A stretch of 64,000 nt of DNA from CAYNNQ01 sp051748085 (GCA_051748085.1 JBNJHA010000006.1:6291-70290), one strand, 5' to 3'; shown: positions 8,106-17,676, counted from the first letter of the stretch. Translations and numbers: made by a program. The notes: generated from the sequence alone by a model not told the origin.

Positions 8106-8301
8106 GTTTTTTCCCCCAGAATAGATATGCAAGTCCTCCGAGTACCGGCAGAAAAACAGCCAGGGCCAGCCAGGCCATTTTTTCCTGCGGCGTATTAAAG
8201 TCGCATCTGAATATATGCCAAATGGCCCATAGATTAGGCAAAATAGGTACAATAATCAGGATGAGCAGTACAGGCGTATTGGTTAGAGAAAGCAGATTCA
8301 T
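8086..8301 (-). CDS. Small two-helix membrane protein (PLDc_N family)
   Basis: A 71-residue protein with two hydrophobic segments (TPVLLILIIVPILPNLWAIWHI and MAWLALAVFLPVLGGLAYLFW) and a lysine/arginine-rich tail. The pattern of a first helix, a short polar loop with Asn/Thr/Pro and a second helix ending G-G-x-x-Y-x-x-x-G-K-K fits the phospholipase D nuclease N-terminal (PLDc_N) family. Members of this family stand alone as small inner-membrane proteins of unknown role. It overlaps lgt by 4 bases (ATGA) and the lipoprotein gene by 20 bases, so it is translated with them. No enzymatic residues are present. Confidence 0.78.
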   Translation of the reverse strand: MNLLSLTNTPVLLILIIVPILPNLWAIWHIFRCDFNTPQEKMAWLALAVFLPVLGGLAYLFWGKKRAQKTI

Positions 8302-9047
8302 TGTATTTTCCTTTTTGCAAGCATGACCGCTCCGAGCAGAAAAATACCGGCGGCCAGGATTTGAGTGATGCTAAATGGGCCGAAAACACCGCGGTAGTCG
8401 CCACGAAATATTTCTATACCAAAACGGAAGCTGGAGTAAAGGACCAGGAAGGAAGCCATAAGCTTGCCCGGAACCTGGATGTGTTTTTTGAGCATAAGCA
8501 GGATGAGAAAAGATATCAAACCTGCCATTGAGTGATAAATTTGTGTGGGGTGCAGGGCAACGTGCAGCGGAGCCAGACTGTTTGGGTCAGTGAAAGTGAT
8601 TGACCAGGGCAGTTGGCAAGCTTGTCCATAGCAGCAGCCGGCAGCCACACAGCCGATGCGGCCGACAGCCTGTCCCAGGGCCAGTCCGGGGGCCAGGGCA
8701 TCCAGCCATGGCCATATGGGTTGTTTTTTCCGTTTGAGGAAAAAGTACCCTAGAATTGTGGCGACTATGGCGCCGCCCAGGAAGACAAGTCCACCTTTCC
8801 AGAACATCAGGGCTTCAAGGGGGTGGTTCAGATAATACACGGGATTTATCAAAATGTAGAGCAAACGGGCGCCCAATATGCTGCCGAGGATAATGTAAAA
8901 AGAGAGATCGGCTACATACGCGGCCGGCAGATTTTTTTCTCGGGCCTCGCGCATCGTCCAGAGCATACCGGCCAGAAAGGCCAAAGCTATGAAAAAGCCG
9001 TAGCTGTGTATGGTTATTGGCCCCAAATCAAGGAGTATTGGATGCAT
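8298..9047 (-). CDS. lgt: Phosphatidylglycerol-prolipoprotein diacylglyceryl transferase
   Basis: Lgt attaches diacylglyceryl to the lipobox cysteine of prolipoproteins, the first step of lipoprotein maturation in the inner membrane. The 249-residue product has seven or so hydrophobic helices and begins PILLDLGPITIHSYGFFIALAF, where the HSYG segment is typical. The signature region reads GQAVGRIGCVAAGCCYG, containing the conserved Arg. HPTQIYHSMAGL near residue 165 is another family block. It overlaps the small membrane gene by 4 bases and lspA by 20 bases. Grouping with lspA and a lipoprotein gene makes a coherent lipoprotein-biogenesis operon. Confidence 0.95.
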   Translation of the reverse strand: MHPILLDLGPITIHSYGFFIALAFLAGMLWTMREAREKNLPAAYVADLSFYIILGSILGARLLYILINPVYYLNHPLEALMFWKGGLVFLGGAIVATILGYFFLKRKKQPIWPWLDALAPGLALGQAVGRIGCVAAGCCYGQACQLPWSITFTDPNSLAPLHVALHPTQIYHSMAGLISFLILLMLKKHIQVPGKLMASFLVLYSSFRFGIEIFRGDYRGVFGPFSITQILAAGIFLLGAVMLAKRKIQ

Positions 9048-9531
9048 CCTTTTTCCTTTTGTAAAAAGAGATAATGAGCAGAAGCGTGCCTACGCTGATG
9101 GCCATGTCGGCGATATTGAATGCCGGCCAGTGATGGCTTCCCAGGTAAAAGTCCAGAAAATCAATTACTTCCCCCAGCCTGATTCTGTCTATCAGATTGC
9201 CGAGAGCTCCTCCGAGTATTAAGCCGAGACCGGCGAAAAGATACGGGTCCCTGCGTGTTACCGAATGAACCAGATGAAATATAAGCACTACGGCCAGGGC
9301 GGTAACGGCGATGAAAAAATAGGTTTGCCAGGTAGTGTCGCGCTGGTTCAGAAATCCGAAAGCGGCCCCCCGGTTGAGAACGTATACCAGCTTGAACAGC
9401 CCCGGGATTACGTCTATTGATTCCCAGTGGGACAGATTGTTCTGTGCCCATAATTTGCTGAGCTGATCCAGAATCAAGATTATTATGCCCAGTCCGGCCA
9501 CGGTCTTGTATTTTCGCTGTATATTGCTCAT
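9028..9531 (-). CDS. lspA: Lipoprotein signal peptidase II
   Basis: LspA cleaves the signal peptide of diacylglyceryl-modified prolipoproteins. The 167-residue protein has four transmembrane helices. Family blocks are DQLSKLWAQ, LVYVLNRGAAFGFL, GGALGNLIDRIRLGEVIDFLDF (first catalytic Asp) and WPAFNIADMAISVG (second catalytic Asp). The open frame reaches 9633, but the ATG at 9531 matches family length and sits exactly on the ileS stop (TAATG overlap), showing translational coupling. The ileS-lspA pairing is common in bacteria. Confidence 0.96.
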   Translation of the reverse strand: MSNIQRKYKTVAGLGIIILILDQLSKLWAQNNLSHWESIDVIPGLFKLVYVLNRGAAFGFLNQRDTTWQTYFFIAVTALAVVLIFHLVHSVTRRDPYLFAGLGLILGGALGNLIDRIRLGEVIDFLDFYLGSHHWPAFNIADMAISVGTLLLIISFYKRKKDASNTP

Positions 9532-12347
9532 TAGCTTTCCAATTGATGAAGTATTTGCGTGCATCTGGGACAGGCTTGCGGGTGCTCCGGATTTGAACCC
9601 AGGTTTTCGCTGAATGTCCAGCAGCGAGCACATTTTTCGCCTTTCGCCGATTCCACTAGAATGCGGATTTCTTCCATTTCCTGGCCTTGGTAGCTTGTTT
9701 GCGGGGCATTTTTCGCATTGTCCAGAAGTATTTGGGAGACAATAAAGGTTTCTCTTAAATAATGTTCCTCTATTTTTATCTCCCTTAAAAGTTCTTCGGG
9801 AGCAAAGACGGTTATACGGCTGTCCAGAGAATGACCCAGAACACCGTTTTTACGTTCCGGTTCAATAGCCCGGGTAATTTCATTGCGCAATTGCACGATC
9901 ATCTCCCAGCGGGCTTTTTCCTCCGCGGATATAATGTCTTGTTCGGGAAAAGCATATCGCAGACCGAATACGGTTTCGTTGGTCCGTAATTGTCCCGGAA
10001 GGTTTTGGTAAACTTCTTCAGCCGTAAAACTCAATACGGGAGCCATATTCTTCAAAAGGACCATTGTCGTATAATAAAGGACGGTCTGGGCTGATCTGCG
10101 CTCGCGGCTTTCAGCCGGGTTAACGTATAGACGATCTTTTATGATATCCAGATAAAATGCGGAAAGATCGGTTACGCACAAATTGTGCAGGACATGAAAG
10201 ACCTTGTGGAATTCGTAGTCTTCATAAGCCTGGTTCATTTTCCGGTTCCTTTGAAGTATAATATCCAGCGCGTAGCGGTCCAGGGGGAGCATTTGTCCAG
10301 GATCGACTATATCTTTTGCCGGGTCAAAATCATACAGGTTTCCGAGGACAAAACGGCATGTATTACGGATTCGTCTGTATGCGTCCACAAGTCTTTTCAA
10401 TATTTCATCCGATATTCTCAGGTCCTCCTGGTAATTTTCGGAGGAAACCCACATACGCAGTATTTCAGCTCCGTATTTATCGATTATCTCGTGCGGGGCA
10501 ACTACATTGCCGATGGATTTGGACATTTTGCGCCCCTTGCCGTCAACCACAAAGCCATGGGTCAGGACCGCCTTGTATGGCGGAACATCCCGGGTCCCGA
10601 CACTGGCCAGAAGGGAGCTGTGAAACCAACCGCGGTGCTGGTCCGTCCCTTCCAGATACAGATCGGCCGGAAAACCGCATTCCTTTCTTTTTTCCACTAC
10701 GGCAGCGTAGCTGGTTCCGGAATCAAACCAGACATCCAGGATATTGTCTTCCTTTTTCCAGTTTTGAGCTCCGCATTGCGGACAGGCTAGATTCCGGGGA
10801 AGCATGTCTTCGACCGGGGTTTCGAACCAGTAGTCCGCTCCGGTGGGATGCGATTCAAATTTCTGGACAATCCCGTTTACCCATTCCGGGTCATGCCAGG
10901 CTTGTCCGCAATCATTGCAGATAAGGGCTATGATGGGCACGCCCCAGTTTCTTTGCCTGGATATGCACCAGTCCGGTCGGTGTTCAATCATATTGTGTAT
11001 ACGTTCCCGCCCCCAGGAAGGAATCCAGCGCACCTCATTGTCGATTGCCTGCAGCGCCTTGCCGCGAAGGTCATTTTCCTGCATGGAAATAAACCATTGC
11101 GTAGTGGCCCGGAAAATAACCGGCTTTTTACATCGCCAGCAATGCGGATATGAATGGGCTATATTTTCTTCTGCCAGCAGATTGCCTTTTTCTTTGAGTT
11201 TGGAAATAACCGCCGGGTTGGATTCAAAAACATTCATGCCCGCGAAGAATTCAACGGAGGGCAGAAATTTACCTTGGTCGTCCAGGGGAGAGTAGACCTC
11301 CAGTCCGTAACGCAGGCCCGTTTCATAGTCTTCACGCCCGTGGCCGGGGGCAGTATGGACACATCCGGTTCCGGTTTCCAGAGTAACATAGTCGGCTAGA
11401 ACAAGAACCGAATCCCGGCTGTAAATCGGATGTCCGGCATGGATTCCCTCCAATTCTCGACCAATTATCCGGTTCAGTACCTGCGGTTGTTCCCATCCGA
11501 ATTTACCGGTGCATTCGTCCAGGAGCTCCGAGGCAAGTATATATTGCTTTCCGCCTTGCTCGACCAGGACATATTCAACATCCGGGTGCAGGGCCACGGC
11601 CATATTGTCCGGAATGGTCCACGGAGTTGTCGTCCAGATGAGGATAAAAAGGCGGCTTGGATCAGCCGCGGGCAGTTTCTGGATAATCTTTTCGTCCCGG
11701 AGCGGAAAACCGACATAAATTGACGGCGATTTATGGTCGAAATATTCTACTTCCGCCTCGGCCAGCGCGGTTTCACATGAACAGCACCAGTAAATAGGTT
11801 TTTTGCTCCTTTTTACCGAGCCCCGGGACATGAATTTGGCAAGTTCCCCGGCAGTGGCCGCTTCATATTCAGGAGCCATTGTCAGATAGGGATTGTCCCA
11901 TACGCCGAATCCTCCGAGTCGCTTGAATTCATTGCGCTGGATGTCCAGATACTTGAGTGCGTATTTCCGGCAGCTTTTTCTGATGTCCAGGACAGTCATT
12001 TCTTTTTTTTGGTCTCCCATGCTCTGCTCTACTTTAAGCTCAATGGGAAGGCCGTGGCAGTCCCATCCGGGGACATATTCCGCTTTGTATCCGGAAAGAT
12101 TTTTTGATTTGATTATGATGTCTTTGAGTATCTTATTCATTGCCGTTCCCAGATGGATATTGCCGTTGGCATACGGCGGTCCGTCGTGGAGAACAAAACG
12201 CTGGTTGTCCAGGCCGGAGCTGATCATTTTCTGATAGGCTTTGTTTTTTTCCCAGAATTCAAGCATCTTCGGTTCGTTCTTTGTCAGATTGGCCCGCATG
12301 GAAAATTTTGTTTTCGGCAGGTTTAAAGTATTTTTGTAATCGCTCAT
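9531..12347 (-). CDS. ileS: Isoleucyl-tRNA synthetase
   Basis: A 938-residue class I aminoacyl-tRNA synthetase that charges tRNA-Ile. The HIGH-type motif is in PPYANGNIHLGTAMN near residue 60 and the KMSKS loop in GRKMSKSIGNV near residue 600. The editing (CP1) domain lies between them, with the TTTPWTIPDN block. The C-terminal zinc module has CARCW and CPRC pairs, placing it with the bacterial short-type enzymes. Length is as expected. It is the first gene of the ileS-lspA-lgt run, 133 bases downstream of galE on the same strand. Confidence 0.97.
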   Translation of the reverse strand: MSDYKNTLNLPKTKFSMRANLTKNEPKMLEFWEKNKAYQKMISSGLDNQRFVLHDGPPYANGNIHLGTAMNKILKDIIIKSKNLSGYKAEYVPGWDCHGLPIELKVEQSMGDQKKEMTVLDIRKSCRKYALKYLDIQRNEFKRLGGFGVWDNPYLTMAPEYEAATAGELAKFMSRGSVKRSKKPIYWCCSCETALAEAEVEYFDHKSPSIYVGFPLRDEKIIQKLPAADPSRLFILIWTTTPWTIPDNMAVALHPDVEYVLVEQGGKQYILASELLDECTGKFGWEQPQVLNRIIGRELEGIHAGHPIYSRDSVLVLADYVTLETGTGCVHTAPGHGREDYETGLRYGLEVYSPLDDQGKFLPSVEFFAGMNVFESNPAVISKLKEKGNLLAEENIAHSYPHCWRCKKPVIFRATTQWFISMQENDLRGKALQAIDNEVRWIPSWGRERIHNMIEHRPDWCISRQRNWGVPIIALICNDCGQAWHDPEWVNGIVQKFESHPTGADYWFETPVEDMLPRNLACPQCGAQNWKKEDNILDVWFDSGTSYAAVVEKRKECGFPADLYLEGTDQHRGWFHSSLLASVGTRDVPPYKAVLTHGFVVDGKGRKMSKSIGNVVAPHEIIDKYGAEILRMWVSSENYQEDLRISDEILKRLVDAYRRIRNTCRFVLGNLYDFDPAKDIVDPGQMLPLDRYALDIILQRNRKMNQAYEDYEFHKVFHVLHNLCVTDLSAFYLDIIKDRLYVNPAESRERRSAQTVLYYTTMVLLKNMAPVLSFTAEEVYQNLPGQLRTNETVFGLRYAFPEQDIISAEEKARWEMIVQLRNEITRAIEPERKNGVLGHSLDSRITVFAPEELLREIKIEEHYLRETFIVSQILLDNAKNAPQTSYQGQEMEEIRILVESAKGEKCARCWTFSENLGSNPEHPQACPRCTQILHQLES

Positions 12348-12480
12348 CAGTATCTATTCCTCCACGGTATTTGTTGCATAAAAAATGTAAACTATAAAAA
12401 TGGATTAACAATCGATTGAAGTCAAGAAGGCAGTTGTTTTCGGATTCGGATATCTGTTCAGCAAGATGAAGGCATTGCAA

Positions 12481-13461
12481 TTATGATATCTTTCGCTCCC
12501 AGTTAAAGGCATTTTTAACAATGGTTTCAAGCTGGTCATGGCATGGATGCCAGTTGATTTTTGAATTGAGCAATCCCGGATCGGCCACGAGGCTGGCTGG
12601 ATCACCGGCTCTCCGGCCTTTTTCGCACACCTTAAAGTCGACTCCGGATACTTTTTTTACCGTCTGTATTATCTCCCGTACCGAATATCCATGTCCGTAG
12701 CCGCAATTGAAAATCTCCGGTTTATGCCCCTGCTGGAGATATTCAAGGGCCTTGACATGCACATCGGCCAAATCGGCAACATGGATATAGTCGCGGATAC
12801 CGGTGCCGTCCGGGGTCGGATAGTCGGTACCGTAGACGGGCAGGCAGTCTTTTATGCCCAGAGCAGCCTGGCAGGCGACTTTTATTAAATGGGTGGCGTT
12901 CGGCGTCCGCTGACCGATTCTGCCCAGGGGATCGGCACCGGCTACATTGAAATATCTGAGAATAACATATTTGAAGTTCTCATGTGCTTGTTGCGTGTCC
13001 TGTATGATCCATTCACTCATGACCTTGCTTCGTCCATAGGGGTTGATCGGGGCTAAAGGCGCTGTTTCGTTTACCGGGATGTGTTCCGGCATGCCATACA
13101 CCGCGGCGGTCGAAGAAAAAACAAAATTTGGAATTCTATTCTTTTGCGCCAGATTGACCAGAACCATGGTGTTCGATGTGTTGTTCAGATAATATTTGAG
13201 AGGATGGGATACGGATTCCGGGACTACTATGCTGGCGGCGAAATGTATTACAGCATCAAATTTTTCCCGGCGCATGATCCGGTTCAGCTTTTCCTCGTCC
13301 CGCAAGTCTCCGGTTTCCAGGCGGGCCGGGGGAAGAACGGCTTCCCTGCTGCCGGTGGACAGATTGTCGTAGACGAGTACTTTATATCCAGCGTTGTTTA
13401 GCGCTAGAACAGTATGTGAGCCGATGTATCCGGCTCCGCCGGTCACAAGTATTTTGGGCAT
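12481..13461 (-). CDS. galE: UDP-glucose 4-epimerase
   Basis: A 326-residue short-chain dehydrogenase-type epimerase interconverting UDP-glucose and UDP-galactose for surface polysaccharide synthesis. The NAD site is VTGGAGYIGSHT at residues 7-18. The catalytic Ser/Thr and Tyr-x-x-x-Lys appear as FSSTAAVYG and PYGRSKVMSE, and the GIRDYIHVADLADVH block is typical of GalE. The ATG at 13461, preceded by AAGGA, is used in place of a TTG one codon upstream. It stands alone, facing away from the rhomboid gene. Confidence 0.95.
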   Translation of the reverse strand: MPKILVTGGAGYIGSHTVLALNNAGYKVLVYDNLSTGSREAVLPPARLETGDLRDEEKLNRIMRREKFDAVIHFAASIVVPESVSHPLKYYLNNTSNTMVLVNLAQKNRIPNFVFSSTAAVYGMPEHIPVNETAPLAPINPYGRSKVMSEWIIQDTQQAHENFKYVILRYFNVAGADPLGRIGQRTPNATHLIKVACQAALGIKDCLPVYGTDYPTPDGTGIRDYIHVADLADVHVKALEYLQQGHKPEIFNCGYGHGYSVREIIQTVKKVSGVDFKVCEKGRRAGDPASLVADPGLLNSKINWHPCHDQLETIVKNAFNWERKIS

Positions 13462-13777
13462 CAAGGGTCCTTTTGTTTATGCTTGAATATGCGCTTTGGC
13501 GGAGAAGAGATGTTCCGGGCACATTACGCACCCGGAATGAAACAGATTGCTTTCTCAGCCTAAACTGGCCTTCCTTAATATTTTTTGTTTTAATTGACAA
13601 ATGAGCAGGGGACTCCTTTTTTATTTCCCGGTTTCAGGCCGGGGGCTGTTTTACGGGCAAAATTTTGCCGGCGGGGGGCAAAGTCCACAGTTTACAACCT
13701 GATTATTTTCTTGAAAGATGCAAACAGGCCCAGTCATAAAAATCGCAAAATGTCCCGAGTTTTAATTTCGGATTGAG
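13462..13777. promoter_or_regulatory. Divergent intergenic region, galE / rhomboid
   Basis: A 316-base gap between divergent genes that must hold both promoters. A hairpin-forming TTCCGGG...CCCGGAA lies near 13512-13536, and a second GC-rich pair (CCCGG...CCGGG) near 13627-13645. No convincing -35/-10 pair or small gene was found. Confidence 0.4.
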
Positions 13778-14671
13778 ATGGAAAAGCTTGATATTTTAAA
13801 AATGTTGAATGTGACTGAAATGATGCATGAATCCGGCTTTAATCCCGAGGGCAAAAATCGCGAATGGGCTTTGGTTTTGGAGGCAATCGGCATTCCGTAT
13901 CTGATCCTTGAAGGCGAACTCCGGGTGAGCAGCTACAGCGCTGAACGGGCATATGAAAATATTCTGGCTTATGAACGGGAAAATGCCGTTGAGCTGGAAG
14001 AAGCGCGTTTAGAAGAGGTTCCCCTACCCTGGACAGAGAATTTTCTGGTTCTGGGCGCGTTGCTTTTGTTCTTCAGTTTTGTGCATTCCGGAACGGATAT
14101 TTCCGCTCTTCGGGAAATACATTGGACGCAAAGCGGAGCGGGAGATTCCGCGGGCATTGTTTCCGGGCAATGGTGGCTGGGCATTACTTCGCTTACTCTG
14201 CATGCTGATCCGGCGCACGTTATGGGCAATGTGCTGTTCGGGGCTCCGTTCGTTGTTCTTGTCTGTTCCCGTTTGGGGTTCGGACTGGGCTGGGCTTCCA
14301 TTATTTTTTCCGGGTGGCTGGGTAATATGATAAACGCCTTTGTGCGCGGCCCCGGGTTTGTGAGTATCGGGTTTTCAACCGCGGTATTTGCCGCGGCCGG
14401 GATAATGGTTACGATTTTCCAGCGCAAACGGAAGATTAAAAATTTTCTTGATGCCGTGGTTATGGCTCTGGCATTGCTTGCCCTGCTCGGAGCAGGCGGT
14501 GAAAACACGGATTTGGGCGCTCATTTCTGGGGCCTTTTATCCGGCATAGGAATCGGAGCGATCTTGCGTTTTCAATCCTTGCCCTTGCCCCCTTCAAAAG
14601 TTATATCCGCATTTTTGGGCACGGCCACTTTTTTGATTTTTATCTGGGCTTGGGCGATTGCTTTGCGTTAG
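13778..14671 (+). CDS. Rhomboid family intramembrane serine protease
   Basis: A 297-residue protein with a soluble N-terminal part (residues 1-85, rich in Glu) and about six membrane helices. The rhomboid landmarks are present: HADPAHVMGNVLFG (His and Asn that stabilise the oxyanion), SIGFSTAVFAAAG with the catalytic Ser in G-F-S, and GAHFWGLLSGIGIG with the catalytic His. It should cleave membrane proteins within the bilayer; substrates are unknown. The N-terminal extension (MEKLDILKMLNVTEMMHESG, then GIPYLILEGELRVSSYSAERAYENI) looks like the domain placed before rhomboids in related bacteria. R1 copy B begins immediately after the stop codon. Confidence 0.87.
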   Translation: MEKLDILKMLNVTEMMHESGFNPEGKNREWALVLEAIGIPYLILEGELRVSSYSAERAYENILAYERENAVELEEARLEEVPLPWTENFLVLGALLLFFSFVHSGTDISALREIHWTQSGAGDSAGIVSGQWWLGITSLTLHADPAHVMGNVLFGAPFVVLVCSRLGFGLGWASIIFSGWLGNMINAFVRGPGFVSIGFSTAVFAAAGIMVTIFQRKRKIKNFLDAVVMALALLALLGAGGENTDLGAHFWGLLSGIGIGAILRFQSLPLPPSKVISAFLGTATFLIFIWAWAIALR

Positions 14672-14852
14672 CTGGTTTCCACCCGGAAAGGGCCCTTTTC
14701 CTGTTTAACTTTGTTAATTTTCGTAATTATTCGATCACGTATTAAGATACGCTCGTTCATAATTACTCAATTTCCTTGGTAAACAGGAAAAAATCTCATT
14801 TCCGAACTGGAAACCCGATATTTCTAAATTCAAAAATTCCGGATTTAAATTT
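14672..14852 (-). repeat. R1 dispersed element, copy B
   Basis: About 180 bp, starting right after the rhomboid stop codon with CTGGTTTCCACCCGG. The minus strand carries the complete 30-codon frame: an ATG at 14759, preceded by AAGGAAATTGAG, and a TAA at 14669-14671 formed by the element end together with the host gene's stop region. The right-end hairpin is partly decayed (AAAAATTCCGGATTTAAAT). Confidence 0.7.
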
Positions 14853-14884
14853 ATCATTTTTTTGTGTTTAAAGCAGGTGTTATT

Positions 14885-15856
14885 ATGAATTTACCTTGGC
14901 CGCTAAAGGAATTAATCAAGCCCTCAACCTCTTCTTTCTGGCGCGAAGCCAAAAAAGAGAAGCTTCCCTGGGCGGAAAGAATCCATGCCTATATCTACGG
15001 TCGCTGGTCGTATTTTTATATTTCAATGGCTATAGGCGAGCATCCTATGGCAAAATTTTTAAAACCATCTTTAAATTGGCTGGGGAGAAGACTTTCTCTC
15101 TGGCAGGAAGACGCGGAACAAAAAAAAACGGCGGTGAAAAAATCGTTTGCCGATAGTTATCACGGCAAGGTCGTTCCCCTGGATGACGCGAAAAAGATTT
15201 TGCGCCTGGACCGGGATATTGAGTTCAGGGGTTTGGAAAAAGTTGTCCCATATACCACGGCCCGGGATATCGTACTCAAGAATCCTAATGCCATCGCCGT
15301 TATGCGTTGTCCATGCCGGGCTTCCCGGGAAAATCCGTGTCGGCCGCTGGATGTATGCCTGATAATCGGAGAACCGTTTGCCAATTTTATTGTCGAGCAT
15401 CATCCGGGGAAGGCCAAATGGATCACCACATCCGAAGCCCTGGCCATATTGACTGCCGAGGATAAACTCGGACATGTGCATCATGCTTTTTTCAAGGAAG
15501 CCATGCTTGGACGATTTTATGCTATCTGTAATTGCTGTTCCTGCTGTTGCGGGGCGATGCAGGCCCAGAGAAACGGCGTGCCCATGCTTGCTTCGTCCGG
15601 TTATGTATGCCGGGCGCGGGAAAAGGGATGCGAGGGGTGTGGAATGTGTCTGCGCAATTGTCAGTTTGAAGCAATTGAAATGGTTGATAATGTGGCATTC
15701 GTGCATGAGGAAAAGTGTATGGGATGCGGGGTGTGCGTAAACAATTGTCCACAAAACGTGCTTTACCTGGAACAATGTCCGCAGAAAGGACAGCCACTGG
15801 ATGTTCAATGCTTGATGGAGTCCGAAATACAAAAATTGATGGGCGATAATGCCTAA
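14885..15856 (+). CDS. Cysteine-rich 4Fe-4S protein
   Basis: A 323-residue iron-sulfur protein of a type common in Desulfobacterota. Two ferredoxin clusters lie at the C terminus (Cys 249/252/255/259 and 278/281/284/288). Two unusual cysteine groups precede them: Cys 142/144/152/158 (MRCPCRASRENPC) and Cys 215-222 (CNCCSCCCGAM). The N terminus has amphipathic stretches but no clear signal peptide. The ATG at 14885, preceded by GCAGGTG, is preferred to one seven codons upstream. Its end overlaps the MATE gene by 8 bases, so they are co-translated. The function is unknown; the number of clusters suggests an electron-transfer or metal-binding role. Confidence 0.83.
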   Translation: MNLPWPLKELIKPSTSSFWREAKKEKLPWAERIHAYIYGRWSYFYISMAIGEHPMAKFLKPSLNWLGRRLSLWQEDAEQKKTAVKKSFADSYHGKVVPLDDAKKILRLDRDIEFRGLEKVVPYTTARDIVLKNPNAIAVMRCPCRASRENPCRPLDVCLIIGEPFANFIVEHHPGKAKWITTSEALAILTAEDKLGHVHHAFFKEAMLGRFYAICNCCSCCCGAMQAQRNGVPMLASSGYVCRAREKGCEGCGMCLRNCQFEAIEMVDNVAFVHEEKCMGCGVCVNNCPQNVLYLEQCPQKGQPLDVQCLMESEIQKLMGDNA

Positions 15857-17279
15857 AGTCCGCTGTTTTCCCCTACGTTCGGCATCCAAGGCTCCGATTC
15901 CGGATGCGTCGGCTTCCCCCGGTGCTCGGGGTACTTCCGTACGGTCCATATGGAGGCTTACCTGGCCTCAGATATTGATGATGCTCTTTCATTTTCTGAT
16001 CGGTTTTGTTGATGTATGGGTTGCCGGGAGGCTGGGAAAAGATGTACAGGCCTGCATGGGCATGATAACTCATGCCCTTTTCTTTTTTCTCATGGTGGCC
16101 GTGGCCCTGGCAAACGGAAGCGTTGCCTCCATAAGCCAGTCGCTCGGTGCAGGGCTGATGCTTAGGGCCAAAAGGTATATCGGACTTGGACTGGAAGTCG
16201 GTGTCTTGTTTGGTTTTGTGTTTCTCGCGGCCGGTCTTGTTTTCGGCGAATATTTTTTGCGTTTGCTGCAAATCCCCCCATCCATTTTTCCGATCGCAGA
16301 GTATCTTTTTGAGGTCTTCATTTATATCGTCCCCGCCTATTATATATTTATCATCTGCAATGCCTTTTTCAGGGCTCAGAAAAAGGTTATGTGTCCGCTT
16401 TTCGCCATGCTGGTCGTCATGGTAATCAACACGATTGGCGATTTCGGACTTGGTTTGGGCTGGTTCGGCATGCCCGCAATCGGGTATAAAGGCTTGGCCT
16501 GGAGCACGTTTATTTCTGTTGCCTGCGGAATGTTATTTGATCTTTGGGTGTTGCGCAGAACCGGATTTTTGCAGCGATGCAGTTTCCCTCCGTTGCGGTG
16601 GATAAAGCGGGCCTGGCCTTATCTTTTTAAAGTATCCTGGCCGGCGGGCCTGAACCAGTTTGTATGGCACTCGGCTTATCTTGTGCTGTACGCTTTGACT
16701 GCAGCTTTGCCGGTCGGCAGCGTGGTCGCGCTGGCTGGAATGAGCGCTGGAATAAGAGTGGAATCCCTTTTGTTTTTGCCGGGTTTTGCCTTTAATTTCA
16801 CGGCGTCAATTATTGTTGGACATAAACTGGGGGAAGGCGATATTGCCGGAGCACGCAAAGCCGGATATCAAATTATGTTTTCCGGATTGATTTTAGTCAG
16901 TCTGGTGACCATACTTTTGTGGCAGGTAATAGAACCGATTGCGGCCTTTATCGCTCCCGACCGCGAGGTTCAACTGGAGACGATAAATTATTTGAAATAT
17001 AATATGGCGGCGATTCCCTTTCTGCTTCCAGCGATGATCTTGGGAGGCGCTCTTACCGGAGCCGGGGCGACAATTTATCAAATGCTTGTCATGGGAGGGT
17101 CGGCTTGGCTGGTGCGCATTCCGCTGGCTTACCTGCTCGGGCATGTAATTATTCGCGGCGCGGAAGGGATTTGGATGGCCATGTTTATTTCCATGGTGAT
17201 TCAGGCGGCTTCCATGCTGTATGTTTATCATTTTCAAAATTGGTCTAAATTTGCAATGCGCAAAAAAGAGAGAGTTTGA
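15849..17279 (+). CDS. MATE family efflux transporter
   Basis: A 476-residue multidrug and toxin extrusion protein with about 12 transmembrane helices. Core helices start at residue 35 (IWRLTWPQILMMLFHFLIGFVDVWVAGRLG), matching the MATE first helix. SVASISQSLGAG and FNFTASIIVGHKLGEGDIAGARKAGY are family blocks repeated in the two halves. It would export cationic compounds in exchange for Na+ or H+. The first 30 residues are polar and basic, and the start could be internal. It overlaps the Fe-S gene upstream and precedes fxsA by 4 bases. Confidence 0.9.
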   Translation: MPKVRCFPLRSASKAPIPDASASPGARGTSVRSIWRLTWPQILMMLFHFLIGFVDVWVAGRLGKDVQACMGMITHALFFFLMVAVALANGSVASISQSLGAGLMLRAKRYIGLGLEVGVLFGFVFLAAGLVFGEYFLRLLQIPPSIFPIAEYLFEVFIYIVPAYYIFIICNAFFRAQKKVMCPLFAMLVVMVINTIGDFGLGLGWFGMPAIGYKGLAWSTFISVACGMLFDLWVLRRTGFLQRCSFPPLRWIKRAWPYLFKVSWPAGLNQFVWHSAYLVLYALTAALPVGSVVALAGMSAGIRVESLLFLPGFAFNFTASIIVGHKLGEGDIAGARKAGYQIMFSGLILVSLVTILLWQVIEPIAAFIAPDREVQLETINYLKYNMAAIPFLLPAMILGGALTGAGATIYQMLVMGGSAWLVRIPLAYLLGHVIIRGAEGIWMAMFISMVIQAASMLYVYHFQNWSKFAMRKKERV

Positions 17280-17283
17280 TATT

Positions 17284-17676
17284 ATGTTTGGCAAATTATT
17301 ACTTCTTTTTTTACTGGTTCCGCTTGTTGAACTATATGTATTGATAAAAGTCGGTTCAATCATTGGAGCGGGGTATACTGTAGTTCTGGTCATCCTGACC
17401 GCAGTTGCCGGGGCTTATCTGGCCAGAACCGAGGGCTCGCAGGCCATGTACCGGGTGCGTGCGAATATGGATCAGGGCATAATGCCCGAAAATGATATTT
17501 TGGATGCCTTGCTTATCCTCGTCGCTGGAATCGTCCTTTTGACCCCTGGATTTGTTACCGATTTTATGGGACTTTTAATTCTCTTCAAGCCCTCGCGCGG
17601 CGTAATCAGACAGTACGTCAAACGCAAACTGGAATATTGGGTCAAAAACAGGAATATTCATTACAGGCGGTTTTAA
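17284..17676 (+). CDS. fxsA: FxsA family membrane protein
   Basis: A 130-residue membrane protein with the FxsA pattern: FGKLLLLFLLVPLVELYVLIKVGSIIGAGYTVVLVILTAVAGAYLARTEG, then a second hydrophobic pair LILVAGIVLLTPGFVTDFMGLLIL and a basic tail. E. coli FxsA modifies exclusion of phage T7 by the F plasmid; its cellular role is not well known. The ATG at 17284 is chosen by family length, with GAGAGAG ahead of it. Directly downstream of the MATE gene and 29 bases ahead of the next gene. Confidence 0.9.
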   Translation: MFGKLLLLFLLVPLVELYVLIKVGSIIGAGYTVVLVILTAVAGAYLARTEGSQAMYRVRANMDQGIMPENDILDALLILVAGIVLLTPGFVTDFMGLLILFKPSRGVIRQYVKRKLEYWVKNRNIHYRRF

